A DNA stretch of 64,000 nt from Streptomyces sp. NBC_01754. Lineage in GTDB: Bacteria > Actinomycetota > Actinomycetes > Streptomycetales > Streptomycetaceae. The notes beneath the pieces were generated by a model, which was not told the origin of the DNA, did no database searches, and worked only from the letters and a program-made list of their open reading frames with translations. Below are positions 1-12,778 of the stretch, one piece after another (position 1 is the first letter of the stretch; every line of letters starts with the position of its first letter). The position numbers and the translations under genes were made by a program. The stretch spans positions 434,001 to 498,000 of the forward strand of contig NZ_CP109132.1 in NCBI RefSeq assembly GCF_035918015.1, read 5' to 3'.

Positions 1-34
1 TGACACTAACCCCCGGTCAGGTGCCGAGGGACTA

Positions 35-64
35 TTCGCCAGGGTTCGCCAGGGTCCGCCAGAT
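35..64. repeat. 10-bp direct repeat, about three copies
   Basis: Two exact tandem copies of ttcgccaggg (35-44 and 45-54) are followed by a degenerate third copy, tccgccagat. They lie upstream of the phosphotransferase gene. No function can be assigned. It could be a local slippage product or an iterated binding site. Confidence 0.6.
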
Positions 65-204
65 GGTCTGCCACCCGCGTTCCGGTGTCAGGTAGGAAAG
101 CGCCACCCCGCCCGGCAGCCCTCGGTACTCCCCAGGGTGCCGAACGGCCGCCGGCCGGGGCGGCGTACGCAACTTGTCGGCGCACGAAGGGATCTGTCTC
201 GCCC

Positions 205-1332
205 ATGTACACAGCATCGTCCTCCGTGTCCGCCCCACCCCGACCGCTTCGTCCCATGGGGGCGGGCGGCGGGCCGTATCTCGACCCCCGCGCCGCTTCA
301 CCGGTGTCCGGCACGGGTCGGACCCGGCGGGCGGCGGGGACGGGCGCCCAACCGCTCAGCGGACGGCTCGACCTGTCGGGCTCCCAAGGCGCGCAGCTGA
401 GGATGGCGATCGCCTCGGTGCACCGCGTCTGCCCCGAGTTCAACCCGGTCCAGGTGCTGCGGCGGAGCGGCCGCTCGGTGCTCATCGTCGGCACCACCGG
501 CCGCGCGACCGCCGTGGCCAAGTGCTTACTGGACCACTCCCCCGCGTGGACGGAGCGGTTCAGGCACGAAATAGCTGCATACCGCGCCTTTGTGAGGCAT
601 CGCCCGCCGGTGCGCGTCCCGCGGCTCATCGCCGCCGACCCGGAGAACTGCACGCTGGTGATCGAGCGGATGCCCGGCCGGGTCGCGGCACTGACGAGGT
701 ATCCGGTGGAGGCGCCGCCGCGCGCGGACATCCGTGCGGCCCTCGAAGCCGTCACCCGGGTCAACGCGTGGCGGCCGCCGCCCGGCCTCTTCGGGGCTCC
801 CCTGGACTATGCCTCGCGCATCGCCCGCTATCACGAACTGGGCCTCTTCACCGACCGGGACCTCGGCGACCTGCAGAAGCTGCTGCACGGCCTGTCCCAC
901 GCGGGCGGCCGGCAGGGGATGGGCCAGTTCTGCCACGGAGACGCACTGCTCTCCAACATCCTGGTACCACCCACCGGCCCGGTGCTGGTGGACTGGGAGC
1001 ACGCGGGCTGGTACCTGCCGGGCTATGACCTGGCGACCCTGTGGACGGTGCTCGGAGGCGCCCCGGCGATGCGGCGCCAGATCAGCCAGCGCGCCCAGGC
1101 ACAGGGGGCGGCGGCTCGCGACGCCTTCCTGGTCAACCTCATGCTCGTGCTGACCCGGGAGATCCGTACCTACGAGACGGCGGTCCAGCGTGCCATGCGG
1201 GACGGGGCGGCGGCTCCGGCCGTTCCCGGCGCCGTCTCCTCGAGCGAGGTGCAGCGGCTGCTGTTGCGCCGGCTGCACGACGACTGCGCGATGGCACGCC
1301 GGGCCGTGCGCGCCGCTGTGGGGACCCGCTGA
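205..1332 (+). CDS. APH-family phosphotransferase (aminoglycoside/choline kinase fold)
   Basis: A 375-residue cytoplasmic protein with the signature of the aminoglycoside phosphotransferase/choline-kinase fold. The catalytic loop [12 protein letters not shown] lies near residue 244 and is followed by the metal-binding [16 protein letters not shown]. In this family the Asp of HGD is the catalytic base, and the Asn and the DWE Asp bind Mg-ATP. The substrate cannot be told from sequence. Actinobacterial paralogues are often of unknown role, so antibiotic resistance should not be assumed. The first 60 residues are low-complexity and poorly constrained. I chose the ATG at 205, preceded by gaaggga, although ATG 256 or a GTG at 85 remain possible. 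Codon 108 (526-528) is a TTA leucine codon, which in Streptomyces makes translation depend on the bldA tRNA. The gene converges on the amidase gene. Confidence 0.75.
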   Translation: MYTASSSVSAPPRPLRPMGAGGGPYLDPRAASPVSGTGRTRRAAGTGAQPLSGRLDLSGSQGAQLRMAIASVHRVCPEFNPVQVLRRSGRSVLIVGTTGRATAVAKCLLDHSPAWTERFRHEIAAYRAFVRHRPPVRVPRLIAADPENCTLVIERMPGRVAALTRYPVEAPPRADIRAALEAVTRVNAWRPPPGLFGAPLDYASRIARYHELGLFTDRDLGDLQKLLHGLSHAGGRQGMGQFCHGDALLSNILVPPTGPVLVDWEHAGWYLPGYDLATLWTVLGGAPAMRRQISQRAQAQGAAARDAFLVNLMLVLTREIRTYETAVQRAMRDGAAAPAVPGAVSSSEVQRLLLRRLHDDCAMARRAVRAAVGTR

Positions 1333-1346
1333 CCGACGGGGGAGGC

Positions 1347-1386
1347 GTGCTGCGGGGCCGGTGCCGACACACTGGTCCCGCAGCAC
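1347..1386. terminator. Bidirectional hairpin terminator
   Basis: A perfect 10-bp inverted repeat, gtgctgcggg (1347-1356) and cccgcagcac (1377-1386), lies between two convergent genes. There is no U-tract, as is usual in Streptomyces. Confidence 0.6.
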
Positions 1387-1451
1387 GCAACACGCGGTAC
1401 CCGCCGTCGCGTCCCTCCGCAACGCGGTCTCACGCGCCACCGGACCGGGGC

Positions 1452-2816
1452 TCATGAGCGGACCCTCACCACGTCCACGTCGGACGCCTTGACGAAGCCG
1501 GTCCGGTGCCCGATCTGCACGGTCACGTACTTCTCCGCTCCCCGGAAGTAGGTGTGGTCGTACGGCTGGGAGGAGTCGATCGTCGGCGCGTAGAAATATC
1601 CCGTGGGTGCGACACCGCCGCCCGGGTACGACTGCCCCGCCTTGATCGTGTAGCCGAGGGGGGTGCCGGCTGTCGGCTTCGTGAAGTCCCCGGGGTATTC
1701 CGCCATTTCCGGATAGGCCACTCCGTACACCGGCACCTCGGACTTGCCGGCTCCGGGCCGTACGACATGTCCGGCGGTGGGTGTGGTGACACGCGTGCCC
1801 GCCGGGGTCCGGAGCCACGCCTTCTGCCCGTACCACCAGATCGCCGTCCAGCCAGGTGCACGGTCGGCCACGACCGCCTGCTGGGTGGCGCTGATCTTGC
1901 TGCCCCAGTCGGCGGCGCAGTCTGTGCCGGGGGCGCCGTCCGGGTGCAGCCCTGGGTCGGAGAAGAGCGGCGCGTCCTCGGACGGCTCGGTGCGCAGGGG
2001 TACGGCGCTGCTGCCCTGCACCGGCAGGTCGACGCCCTTCTCACAGTCGCGGAAGGCCTGTTCGTTCTTGGCGAAGTCGGCGCTCACGGTCACGAGGCGG
2101 CTGCTCGGAGGCGCGCTCGGCACGGTGGGCCGGCCGAGAAGTGCCATGAAGCGGTTCCAGTCCCAGTAAGGGCCCGGGTCCCAGTGCATGTTCTGCGTCC
2201 CGGTGGCACCGGTGGGGGGCACTCCGTCGTGACCGAGGACGTGCTGCCGGTCGAGCGGGATGTCGTGGATCGCCGCCAGGTGGCGTACGAGCCGGGCAGT
2301 CGAGCGGTACATCGCGTCGGTGTACCACTTCGCCCCCTCGGCTGCGACGCCCTCCTGCTCGATGCCGATGGAATGGGTGTTCACGTACCAGTTGCCGGCC
2401 TGCCAGGCCACGTCCTTGTTCTTCACCATCTGGGTGACATGGCCGTCGGCGGAACGCACCACGTAGTGGGCGGAGGTCTCGTTGGCCGGGTCCTGGAACA
2501 TCTTCAGGGTCGTGTCGTAGTCGACCTCGGTGTCGTGCAGCACGATGAACTTGACGGTGTTGGCACGGGGCCGGTCCGCAGTGTCGTAGTTGCCGTATGT
2601 CTCCTTGTCGGCGGGATCGCCGGTCTGTCGGTAGGCGGCCGGGACCCAGTCACAGCTGAGTCCGCGCGGGCATTCGGGCCGTACGGTCCTTGCGCCGGCC
2701 CGTTCGGGCCCCACGGTCTCGGCACCGGCCCGTGCGGATGGGGTCAGCAGGGAGACGCCCAGCGCCCCCGCGGCAATCAGTGTGAGCACGGCCCTGGTCC
2801 TCTGGTCGGGCTTCAT
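1452..2816 (-). CDS. Secreted N-acetylmuramoyl-L-alanine amidase (Amidase_2/PGRP)
   Basis: A 454-residue exported peptidoglycan hydrolase expected to cleave the lactyl-amide bond between MurNAc and the stem peptide. Residues 1-30 form a Sec signal peptide with a basic start, a hydrophobic LTLIAAGALGVSLLT core and a likely cut after ARA. The amidase_2 fold spans roughly residues 85-235. It shows FIVLHDTEVDY (first zinc His), SAHYVV, IGIEQEG and VLGHDGVPP with the downstream NMHWDPGPYW (zinc His and catalytic region). The C-terminal 200 residues look like one or two SH3-like wall-binding segments, for example YVTVQIGHRTGFV near the end. The gene diverges from geosmin synthase across 237 bp. The assignment of the hydrolase domain is secure, but the exact role in growth, sporulation or recycling is not. 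Confidence 0.88.
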   Translation of the reverse strand: MKPDQRTRAVLTLIAAGALGVSLLTPSARAGAETVGPERAGARTVRPECPRGLSCDWVPAAYRQTGDPADKETYGNYDTADRPRANTVKFIVLHDTEVDYDTTLKMFQDPANETSAHYVVRSADGHVTQMVKNKDVAWQAGNWYVNTHSIGIEQEGVAAEGAKWYTDAMYRSTARLVRHLAAIHDIPLDRQHVLGHDGVPPTGATGTQNMHWDPGPYWDWNRFMALLGRPTVPSAPPSSRLVTVSADFAKNEQAFRDCEKGVDLPVQGSSAVPLRTEPSEDAPLFSDPGLHPDGAPGTDCAADWGSKISATQQAVVADRAPGWTAIWWYGQKAWLRTPAGTRVTTPTAGHVVRPGAGKSEVPVYGVAYPEMAEYPGDFTKPTAGTPLGYTIKAGQSYPGGGVAPTGYFYAPTIDSSQPYDHTYFRGAEKYVTVQIGHRTGFVKASDVDVVRVRS

Positions 2817-2951
2817 GGCACCCCTTCTCTGGCCGTCGGCGCCGGCCGTTCCTGGGGTGATTCCATCGTTCCGTCACCCCGCACTCACACTCTGTGATCG
2901 GACGTGATGGCGCGTCAAGAGAGTTGTCCACAGGCCCCTCAGCTTGTGTGA

Positions 2952-5760
<2,809 letters not shown>

Positions 5761-5844
5761 GGGTGCCATGGTACGTGGCCCGGCTCACGTTGCGGAGCCG
5801 GGCGTGGCTTCACGCCCCGGCTCGGGACCGGCTGGACGCGGGGT

Positions 5845-6243
5845 TCACGACTCCGCGGCGAGTGCCTCCAGCACCGAGAGGGCTTCGCCCGCTCGCTCGT
5901 ACGGGACGAACAGGTGGTCGTGGTGGTATCCCGCGATCACGTTGCAACTCAGCCCGGCGTCGGTGAGGGCGAGAGAGACCGCCGCGGTCAGCCCGACGGC
6001 GTCCAGGGCTGAGTGGACGCGGAGCGTGATCCAACCGGCCACGAAGTCGTAGGCGAGGCGCGCGGCGACCGCCTGCTCCTCGGGGACGACGAGCGTCAGC
6101 CCTTCACGCTCGGCGACGGTCACGACAGGCATGACACCGGAGGGCGTCTCACCGCCGGGCACGGTGGTGAAGACGAAACGGCCGGGGTTCAGCTCCGGCC
6201 GCATACCGCGCAGCAGTGTTCGAAGATCGCGTTCACCGGTCAT
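5845..6243 (-). CDS. ACT-domain protein
   Basis: A small cytoplasmic protein of 132 residues. It consists of one or two ACT-like ligand-binding modules, with LTLVVPEEQAVAARL in the middle and WITLRVHSALDAVGLTAAVS followed by LSCNVIAGYHHDHLFV. ACT domains usually bind amino acids and act as regulatory modules. This stand-alone form resembles the ACT_3/ACT_7-type proteins often annotated as DUF-containing. The start MTGERDLRTLL was chosen because the 37 upstream in-frame residues are Arg-rich junk-like sequence without conservation features. It sits in the same direction as, and 84 bp beyond, the preceding orphan gene, so the two may be cotranscribed. Confidence 0.72.
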   Translation of the reverse strand: MTGERDLRTLLRGMRPELNPGRFVFTTVPGGETPSGVMPVVTVAEREGLTLVVPEEQAVAARLAYDFVAGWITLRVHSALDAVGLTAAVSLALTDAGLSCNVIAGYHHDHLFVPYERAGEALSVLEALAAES

Positions 6244-6424
6244 GAGAGCCACGATACGGCCCTCGCCGGACCGCCCCCGGACGAAGCACACGCGCCGCTG
6301 CCGTGCGGGCACAGGGCCCTGTGTACAGCGAGGCCCGGCGCGCGCGTAAGCCATTCAGGCACGCCATGTGTGCACAGGCTCACCTTGCGTGGCAGGCCCC
6401 GGTGATCGCCCCTAGCTTCGGCTC

Positions 6425-7507
6425 ATGAGGAAAAGACACATCACCTGCCTGGCGGGCATCACCGTCAGCACGGCCACGGCCCTGGGGCTCGCGGCCGCAC
6501 CCTCCTCCGCGTCCGTACCTGGAATCCATGTGGTGCGCCCGGGCGCATCGATCCAGCGCGCGGTGGACGCCGCGGATCCGGGTGACACCGTCGTCGTCCT
6601 GCCCGGTACCTACCACGAGAGCGTCCAGATCACGAAGCCCGGTCTCACCCTGCGCGGCACCGGTGGGCGGACCGTGATCGCGCCGCCGGCCGACGGCGGG
6701 AGGGCCGCCGGCGCGTGCGCCGCGGACGGCAACGGCATCTGCGTGGTCGGCACCGAGGGCCGCACGGTCGACGCCGTCAGCATCCGCTCGCTGACCGTCT
6801 CCGGGTTCTCCGGGAACGGTGTCTGGGCCTCCTGGACCGACGGGCTCTCCGTCAGCGAGGTGACGGCGAGCGACAACGGCACGTGGGGCATCGCGCAGGA
6901 GCGCTCGACCCGTGGCGACTTCCGGCGCAACACCGCCACCGGCAACGGCGACGCCGGAATCTTCGTGGCCAACTCGGTCACCGAGGAGGGCGGGGCCACC
7001 GACACCCGTGGCACCCGGATCCGGGACAACGTGCTGGCGGACAACCGCGTCGGGGTCACCGCCCGGCGGGTCAGGAACCTGTCGATCGACGACAACGACA
7101 TCACCGGCAACTGCAGCGGTGTCTTCGTCGTGGGTGACGAGTCGAAGCCGGCGGCCGGGGCGATGACCGTCGGCGGCAACCGGGTCCTGGAGAACAACAA
7201 GTACTGCCCGGCGACCGAGCGGCTGACGGCGCTCCAGGGGGCGGGCATCGTCCTCACCGGCAGCGAGCGGACGGTCGTGAGGGACAACGTCGTGCGCGGC
7301 AACACGGGCACCACCCCGCACTCCGGGGGGATCGTGCTGTTCGAGAGCTTCGTGGGCGCGCTCAACACCGGTAACACCATCAGCGGCAACCTCGTGCGGG
7401 ACAACCAGCCGGCCGACCTGGCCGACCGGGACGCCTCCGGCACGGGCAACACCTTCGTCAGCAACGAGTGCGGGACGTCCGTACCGGCCGGGATGTGCGC
7501 CGAGTGA
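6425..7507 (+). CDS. Secreted right-handed parallel beta-helix protein
   Basis: A 360-residue exported protein. Residues 1-30 are a Sec signal peptide (MRKRHIT, then a hydrophobic stretch, cleavage near SSAS-VPG). The mature part starts GIHVVRPGASIQRAVDAADP, the typical entry to NosD/pectate-lyase-like beta-helix proteins. It continues with rungs such as LTVSGFSGNGVWAS, VTASDNGTWGI, NTATGNGDAGIFV and NVVRGNTGTTPHSGGIVLF. No catalytic residues can be identified from the sequence, so carbohydrate binding or lyase activity are both open. It lies 34 bp upstream of, and codirectional with, the methyltransferase gene, so the pair may be cotranscribed beside the spore-pigment cluster. Confidence 0.8.
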   Translation: MRKRHITCLAGITVSTATALGLAAAPSSASVPGIHVVRPGASIQRAVDAADPGDTVVVLPGTYHESVQITKPGLTLRGTGGRTVIAPPADGGRAAGACAADGNGICVVGTEGRTVDAVSIRSLTVSGFSGNGVWASWTDGLSVSEVTASDNGTWGIAQERSTRGDFRRNTATGNGDAGIFVANSVTEEGGATDTRGTRIRDNVLADNRVGVTARRVRNLSIDDNDITGNCSGVFVVGDESKPAAGAMTVGGNRVLENNKYCPATERLTALQGAGIVLTGSERTVVRDNVVRGNTGTTPHSGGIVLFESFVGALNTGNTISGNLVRDNQPADLADRDASGTGNTFVSNECGTSVPAGMCAE

Positions 7508-7541
7508 CGGCTCACCACCGCACCAGGAGAATCGAGACGGT

Positions 7542-8636
7542 ATGACCACCGTGAGTCCCACCCCCGACACCGCCCCTCTCACCGCACCCGTCACCACCCC
7601 CACGACTCCCCCCGCCGCCGCCCAGGCCCCGCTCCCGGCCATGCGGCTGAGGGAGATCGCGTTCGGAGCGGCGTGTGCCGCTGCCGTACGCGCGGCGGCC
7701 CGACTGGGTGTCGCCGACGCCCTCGGTGAGGCGCCCGCCTCGGCCGAGGAACTCGCCGGCACCGTGAAGGCCGAGCCCGTCCCGCTGCGGCGGCTGCTGC
7801 GCGCGCTGTGCTGCTACGGCGTCTTCAGCGAGACGGAGGACGGGACGTTCACCCACACGGACATGTCCCGGCTGCTGCGCGAGGACGACCCGAACAGCCT
7901 GCGGTACATCTCCCTGTGGTGCACCGAACCCTGGACCTGGGAGGTCTGGCCGCGGCTCGACGACGCGGTGCGCTCCGGTTCGAGCGTCTTCCCCGAGACG
8001 TTCGGAAAGGGCTTCTTCGACTACCTCCACCAGGACGCCGGCGAGTCCGCCCAGGTGTTCAACCGCGCCATGACCACGTCCAGCAAGCAGTCGGCGCGGG
8101 ACGTCGCCGCACTGCTCGACCTCGACGGTGTGTCCTCGGTGGCCGACATCGGCGGGGGCCAGGGGCATGTACTGGCGAGCCTGCTGGAGAAGAACCCCTC
8201 GGTCCGAGGCACTCTGCTCGACCTGCCCGGCGTGGTGGCACGGGCGGACGCCCGGCTGCGGGACGGCGGTGCGCTCGCCGACCGGGTGCGGATCGTGCCC
8301 GGTGACTGCCGTGAGGGCGTCCCCTTCGAGGTGGACCTCTACATCATCAAGAACATCCTCGAATGGGACGACGAGAGCACCCGCACCACCCTGCGCAACG
8401 TGGTCGCCGCGGCCCGCCCCGGCGCCCGGGTGGTGGTCATCGAGAACCTCGTCGACGACACCCCGTCGATGCGGTTCACCACCGCCATGGACCTCCTGCT
8501 GCTCCTCAACGTCGGCGGTGCCAAGCACACCAGGGAGAGCCTGGTGACCCGGGTCACCGAGGCGGGTCTGGAGATCGGCGAGGTCCGGCCGGTCAACGCG
8601 TACCTGCACGCGTTCGAGTGCGTCGTACCGGGCTGA
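7542..8636 (+). CDS. SAM-dependent methyltransferase (polyketide O-methyltransferase type)
   Basis: A cytoplasmic 364-residue enzyme of the small-molecule O-methyltransferase family (dimerisation winged helix plus Rossmann domain). Residues 1-33 are a Pro/Thr-rich tail. The N-domain runs to about 110. SAM motif I is VADIGGGQGHVLASLL at 200-215, with the acidic LLDLPGVVARA after it. Where plant-type members have a catalytic His before the WDDE motif, this protein reads IIKNILEWDDES and lacks it, as several actinobacterial polyketide methyltransferases also do. An AGGAGA ribosome site precedes ATG 7542. It converges on the spore-pigment cyclase gene, from which a perfect 15-bp hairpin separates it. 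Location suggests pigment tailoring, but that is inference. Confidence 0.85.
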   Translation: MTTVSPTPDTAPLTAPVTTPTTPPAAAQAPLPAMRLREIAFGAACAAAVRAAARLGVADALGEAPASAEELAGTVKAEPVPLRRLLRALCCYGVFSETEDGTFTHTDMSRLLREDDPNSLRYISLWCTEPWTWEVWPRLDDAVRSGSSVFPETFGKGFFDYLHQDAGESAQVFNRAMTTSSKQSARDVAALLDLDGVSSVADIGGGQGHVLASLLEKNPSVRGTLLDLPGVVARADARLRDGGALADRVRIVPGDCREGVPFEVDLYIIKNILEWDDESTRTTLRNVVAAARPGARVVVIENLVDDTPSMRFTTAMDLLLLLNVGGAKHTRESLVTRVTEAGLEIGEVRPVNAYLHAFECVVPG

Positions 8637-8668
8637 TCTCCCCCGGCGGGCCCTCCACACGGAACGCC

Positions 8669-8702
8669 CCCCGGGCCCGGCACACAGGTGCCGGGCCCGG
8701 GG
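8669..8702. terminator. Strong bidirectional hairpin terminator
   Basis: A perfect 15-bp stem with loop ACAG (8684-8687) is formed by a C/G-rich arm at 8669-8683 and its complement at 8688-8702. It lies between the convergent methyltransferase gene and the last gene of the spore-pigment operon. Confidence 0.85.
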
Positions 8703-8715
8703 TGAACCGTCGGTG

Positions 8716-9048
8716 TCAGGCGGAGCCGTCCCGCTGCCAACGGTAGAACTGCTGCGCCATCGCGTCCTTGGGACCACGCCAGGTCTGCGGGTCGTAGGGG
8801 CTCACGTAGGCGGTCAGCCGGTCGCTGATGGCCCTGAACTCCGGGTGCTCCGTCACCTTCGCGATCTCCGGGCCCGGCGGCTGCTCGGACTCGATCAGGT
8901 GCAGGTACACGTCGCCGAACTGGAACAGGGTGCGCCTGTTGACGCCCACCAGGTGGGGCAGTTCGGTGTTGTCGGAGGCGGTGAACAGCTCGGCGATGTC
9001 CGGGGCGGCATCGGGAGCCATCCTGGCGACGATCAGTGCGTGGTGCAT
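8716..9048 (-). CDS. whiE-ORFVII: Spore-pigment polyketide cyclase (WhiE ORFVII/TcmI family)
   Basis: A 110-residue ferredoxin-like dimeric alpha/beta-barrel protein of the TcmI cyclase family, expected to close later rings of the aromatic polyketide. The start MHHALIVARMAPDAAPDIAE and the FRAISDRLTAYVSPYDPQTW segment are characteristic of spore-pigment cyclases. It is the last gene of the leftward operon, 18 bp after the aromatase gene, and is followed by a strong terminator. No catalytic residues are defined well enough in the family to comment on activity. Confidence 0.9.
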   Translation of the reverse strand: MHHALIVARMAPDAAPDIAELFTASDNTELPHLVGVNRRTLFQFGDVYLHLIESEQPPGPEIAKVTEHPEFRAISDRLTAYVSPYDPQTWRGPKDAMAQQFYRWQRDGSA

Positions 9049-9066
9049 CTGGCTGCCTTTCGGGGC

Positions 9067-9802
<736 letters not shown>

Positions 9803-9816
9803 GGGGGGCGCTCCTG

Positions 9817-11067
9817 TCAGTCGGGGATGTCGGTGGGCCGCCGCAGCACGAGGGCCGAGTTCGACCCCATGAGGCCCCGGCTCAGCACCAGCGCCGTCCG
9901 CGGCTCTGCGGGGCGTGCGCGGCCGGTGACCAGGTCGAGGTCGTGGCACACCTCGAAGACGTTGGGCGTCGGAGGGATCAGGCCGTGCTCCATGGCGAGC
10001 ACCGCCGCGGAGACGTCCAGTACGGGCGCTCCGCAGTAGGCACGGCCGATACCGGTCTTGGGTGCCGTCACGGGCACGCGCCGACCGTGCGCGCCCAGCG
10101 CGTCGGTGAGCGCCAGCGCCTCGGCCCGGTCGGCCGCGGGCACCCCGAGGGCGTCCGCGAAGACCACGTCGATCTCCTCGGGCGCGCAGTCCGCCTCGCG
10201 CAGGGCTCCCTCGACGGCGCGGGCCAGCCCATGGCGGGACTGCTCCCAGCGGCCGGCGCCGGTGAAGGTGGCGGCGTGGCCGACGAGTTCGGCCCGGACC
10301 CGGGCGCCGCGGTCGCGAGCCGCCGTCTCCTCCTCGACCACCAGCATGGCGCCGCCCTCGGCCGGTACGAAGCCGCAGGCGTCCGCGGTGAAGGGCCGGT
10401 AGGCGCGGCTCGGCTCGTCGCAGACGCTGAGGTCGCCGTAGCCGAGCTGGCAGACGACCGAGTACGGGGCCAGGGGCGCCTCGGCGGCGCCGACGACGAC
10501 GGCGTCGGTGCCGCCCCGGACGGACCGTGCGGCGTGCATGAGCGCGTCCAGGCCGCCGGCCTCGTCGCTGGCCACGACCGCGCAGGGGCCCTTGAAGCCG
10601 CCACGGATGGAGATCTGGCCGGTGCTGGCGGCGTAGAACCAGGCGATGGACTGGTAGGGGCCGACGAACCGGGAGCCCTGGCCCCACAGCCGTTGCAGCT
10701 CGCGCTGGCCGAATTCGCCGCCGCCCGATCCGGCGGCGGTCACCACGCCCACCTTGAACGGGGTGTCCTGGTAGTCGGCGCGGCCGAGCCGTGCGTCGTC
10801 CAGGGCGAGGTCGGCCGCGGCCATCGCGTAGTGCGTGAACCGGTCGGTCTGGACGAGGTAGCGCTCCTCGACCGAGGCGACCGGGTCGAAGTCCCTGACC
10901 TCGCCGGCGACCCGCAGCGGGAGGTGCTCACAGCCCTCGCGGGAGACCCGGTCGAGGACGCTGACGCCTTCCTGGGTCTGCTTCCAGAAGGCACCGGTGC
11001 CCGTCCCGTTGGGGGCTATGACGCCGATGCCCGTGATGACGGACCTTCGGTGTGCCGGGTTGCTCAT
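9817..11067 (-). CDS. whiE-ORFIV: Spore-pigment chain-length factor (KS-beta, WhiE ORFIV)
   Basis: A 416-residue ketosynthase-like subunit that pairs with KS-alpha and sets polyketide chain length. It keeps the thiolase fold ([19 protein letters not shown] at the start, [17 protein letters not shown], and the tail [16 protein letters not shown]). It lacks the nucleophile: the position matching KS-alpha Cys169 is Glu169 in [14 protein letters not shown]. Most chain-length factors carry Gln here, so the Glu is noteworthy. The start codon overlaps the KS-alpha stop in an ATGA, so the two subunits should be translated in equal amounts. Product length (spore pigments are usually made from 12 acetates) cannot be read off directly. 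Confidence 0.95.
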   Translation of the reverse strand: MSNPAHRRSVITGIGVIAPNGTGTGAFWKQTQEGVSVLDRVSREGCEHLPLRVAGEVRDFDPVASVEERYLVQTDRFTHYAMAAADLALDDARLGRADYQDTPFKVGVVTAAGSGGGEFGQRELQRLWGQGSRFVGPYQSIAWFYAASTGQISIRGGFKGPCAVVASDEAGGLDALMHAARSVRGGTDAVVVGAAEAPLAPYSVVCQLGYGDLSVCDEPSRAYRPFTADACGFVPAEGGAMLVVEEETAARDRGARVRAELVGHAATFTGAGRWEQSRHGLARAVEGALREADCAPEEIDVVFADALGVPAADRAEALALTDALGAHGRRVPVTAPKTGIGRAYCGAPVLDVSAAVLAMEHGLIPPTPNVFEVCHDLDLVTGRARPAEPRTALVLSRGLMGSNSALVLRRPTDIPD

Positions 11068-12332
11068 GGTGTCCTCCCGCCCGGTCGGGTCAGGGCGACG
11101 GCGGACTGGAACCCGCCGAACCCGCTGCCCACCGAGAGCACGCTGCGCAGCTTGAGGGGACGTGCGGTGCGCGGAACGTAGTCGAGGTCGCACTCGGGGT
11201 CCGCGGTCTCGTAGTTGGCCGTCGGCGGGACCGTCTGGTGCTTCAGCGCCAGGACGCACGCGGCTATCTCTATCGCCCCGATGGCACCGAGCGAGTGCCC
11301 GACCATGGACTTGATGGAGCTCATCGGCACCTTGTACGCGTGTGCGCCCAGAGACCGCTTCACCGCGGCGGTCTCGTGCCGGTCGTTCTGCTTGGTGCCC
11401 GAGCCGTGCGCGTTGACGTAGTCGATCCCTGTGGGGTCGATCCGGGAGTGCGCGAGCGCCGTGTTGATCGCTTCGGCCATTTCGAGACCCTCGTTGGTGA
11501 GCCCGGTCATGTGGTAGGCGTTGCCGAAGGTGGCGTAGCCCGATATCTCGCACAGGACGGTCGCTCCGCGTGCCCGCGCGTGCTCCAGCTCCTCGAGTAC
11601 GAGGACGGCTCCGCCCTCGCCCATGACGAAGCCGTCCCGGCGGGCGTCGAACGGCCTGGAGGCGTGTTCCGGGTCGTCGTTGTTCGCGGAGGTGGCCTTG
11701 ATGGCGTCGAAGCACGCGACGGTGATCGGGGTGATCGGCGTGTCGGACGCCCCGGCGACGCAGACGTCGACCCGTCCCTCCTCGATGGAGTGGAAGGCGT
11801 ATCCGATCGCGTCCAGACCGGAGGTGCAGCCGGTGGAGACGGTCTGCACGGGGCCGTGGGCGCCGACCTCCTCGGCGACCGCCGAGGCGAGGGTGCTGGG
11901 CGAGAACGCCCGCTCCAGATGGCGGCCCGCCGGCCGGTGGTCGACGTCCCAGCGCGCCCCGCTGTCGCTGACGGCGACGTAGTCGTGCTCGAGGCGGGTG
12001 GTGCCGCCGACCGCGGTGCCCAGGGAGACCCCCATGCGCCAGGGGTCTTCCTTCTCGAGGTCGATTCCGGCGTCGCCCAGCGCTTCCCTGGCGGCCACCA
12101 GGGCGAACTGGATGTACCGGTCGGAACGGGCGATCAGTTCGTCGTCCAGGCCGTGCGCGGCGGGGTCGAAGTCGCACTCGGCGGCGATACGCGAACGGAA
12201 GGGAGCGGGGTCGAACAGGGTGATGCCGCGTGTGGCGGTGCGGCCGTTCGACAGCAGGTCCCAGAACGCCGGGGCGCCGATGCCGCCGGGGGCGACGACT
12301 CCGACCCCGGTGACGGCGACCCGCCGGGTCAC
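11064..12332 (-). CDS. whiE-ORFIII: Spore-pigment ketosynthase KS-alpha (WhiE ORFIII)
   Basis: A 422-residue beta-ketoacyl synthase that performs chain elongation of the aromatic polyketide backbone. The catalytic Cys169 sits in [15 protein letters not shown], His309 in [13 protein letters not shown] and His346 in [15 protein letters not shown], so the Cys-His-His triad is complete. The N-terminus [15 protein letters not shown] and the C-terminal [13 protein letters not shown] are typical. It overlaps the cupin gene upstream and the chain-length factor gene downstream by 4 bp each. The combination of neighbours (ABM protein, cupin, ACP, aromatase, cyclase, divergent hydroxylase) matches the whiE spore-pigment set rather than an antibiotic cluster. 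Confidence 0.97.
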   Translation of the reverse strand: MTRRVAVTGVGVVAPGGIGAPAFWDLLSNGRTATRGITLFDPAPFRSRIAAECDFDPAAHGLDDELIARSDRYIQFALVAAREALGDAGIDLEKEDPWRMGVSLGTAVGGTTRLEHDYVAVSDSGARWDVDHRPAGRHLERAFSPSTLASAVAEEVGAHGPVQTVSTGCTSGLDAIGYAFHSIEEGRVDVCVAGASDTPITPITVACFDAIKATSANNDDPEHASRPFDARRDGFVMGEGGAVLVLEELEHARARGATVLCEISGYATFGNAYHMTGLTNEGLEMAEAINTALAHSRIDPTGIDYVNAHGSGTKQNDRHETAAVKRSLGAHAYKVPMSSIKSMVGHSLGAIGAIEIAACVLALKHQTVPPTANYETADPECDLDYVPRTARPLKLRSVLSVGSGFGGFQSAVALTRPGGRTP

Positions 12333-12778
12333 GACGCGGCCCCGGTTCGTTCTGGCGGGGCTCCGCGCTCGGCCGCGTGTACGGTCTCGGCGTCCGTGAC
12401 CTCGGTGTCGACGTGGCCGAGTTCGGGGCGCGGGGCGAGCGGGCCGAGGTGGAAGACCATGCGGGCCTCCACGTCACCCACGTTGCGGAAGCGGTGGCGT
12501 ACGTGCGGCGGGATGAGCAGCCCCTGGTCGGGCCGCATGGCATGCGGTTCGCCGTCCAGGTCGACTTCGAGCAGGCCGTCCACGACGTACACGAATTCCT
12601 CGGAGTACGGGTGGTAGTGCTCGCCGATGCGCTCACCGGGACGGACGATGGCCAGTCCCATGAAGCCGCTGGTGGCTCCCACTGCCGTTGGGGTGAGCAT
12701 GGCGCGCAGATCGCCTCCGCGCCTGCGGTTGGGCTGAGTCTCGCTGAGGTCCACGATCCGAGGCTTGTGCGTGGTCAT
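12329..12778 (-). CDS. whiE-ORFII: Spore-pigment cupin protein (WhiE ORFII)
   Basis: A single-domain cupin of 149 residues. Cupin motif 1 reads [17 protein letters not shown] and motif 2 reads [14 protein letters not shown], supplying the expected His/Glu metal ligands. Homologues accompany every whiE-type cluster, but their reaction is not settled. A dioxygenase or cyclisation-assisting role is assumed from the fold. The 3' end overlaps the start of KS-alpha by 4 bp. A modest hairpin in the 75-bp gap to ORFI could attenuate transcription. Confidence 0.9.
   Translation of the reverse strand: MTTHKPRIVDLSETQPNRRRGGDLRAMLTPTAVGATSGFMGLAIVRPGERIGEHYHPYSEEFVYVVDGLLEVDLDGEPHAMRPDQGLLIPPHVRHRFRNVGDVEARMVFHLGPLAPRPELGHVDTEVTDAETVHAAERGAPPERTGAAS

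Noticed and set aside
6..764. Long minus-strand open frame over the phosphotransferase gene
   Set aside because: It is the reverse-strand shadow of a real gene. The codon bias belongs to the plus strand, and the translation is Arg/Pro/Ser-rich without domains.
9817..12636. Single 939-residue minus-strand frame across the pigment genes
   Set aside because: Only its C-terminal part (from the ATG at 11067) is the chain-length factor. The upstream part is an out-of-frame reading through KS-alpha and the cupin gene.
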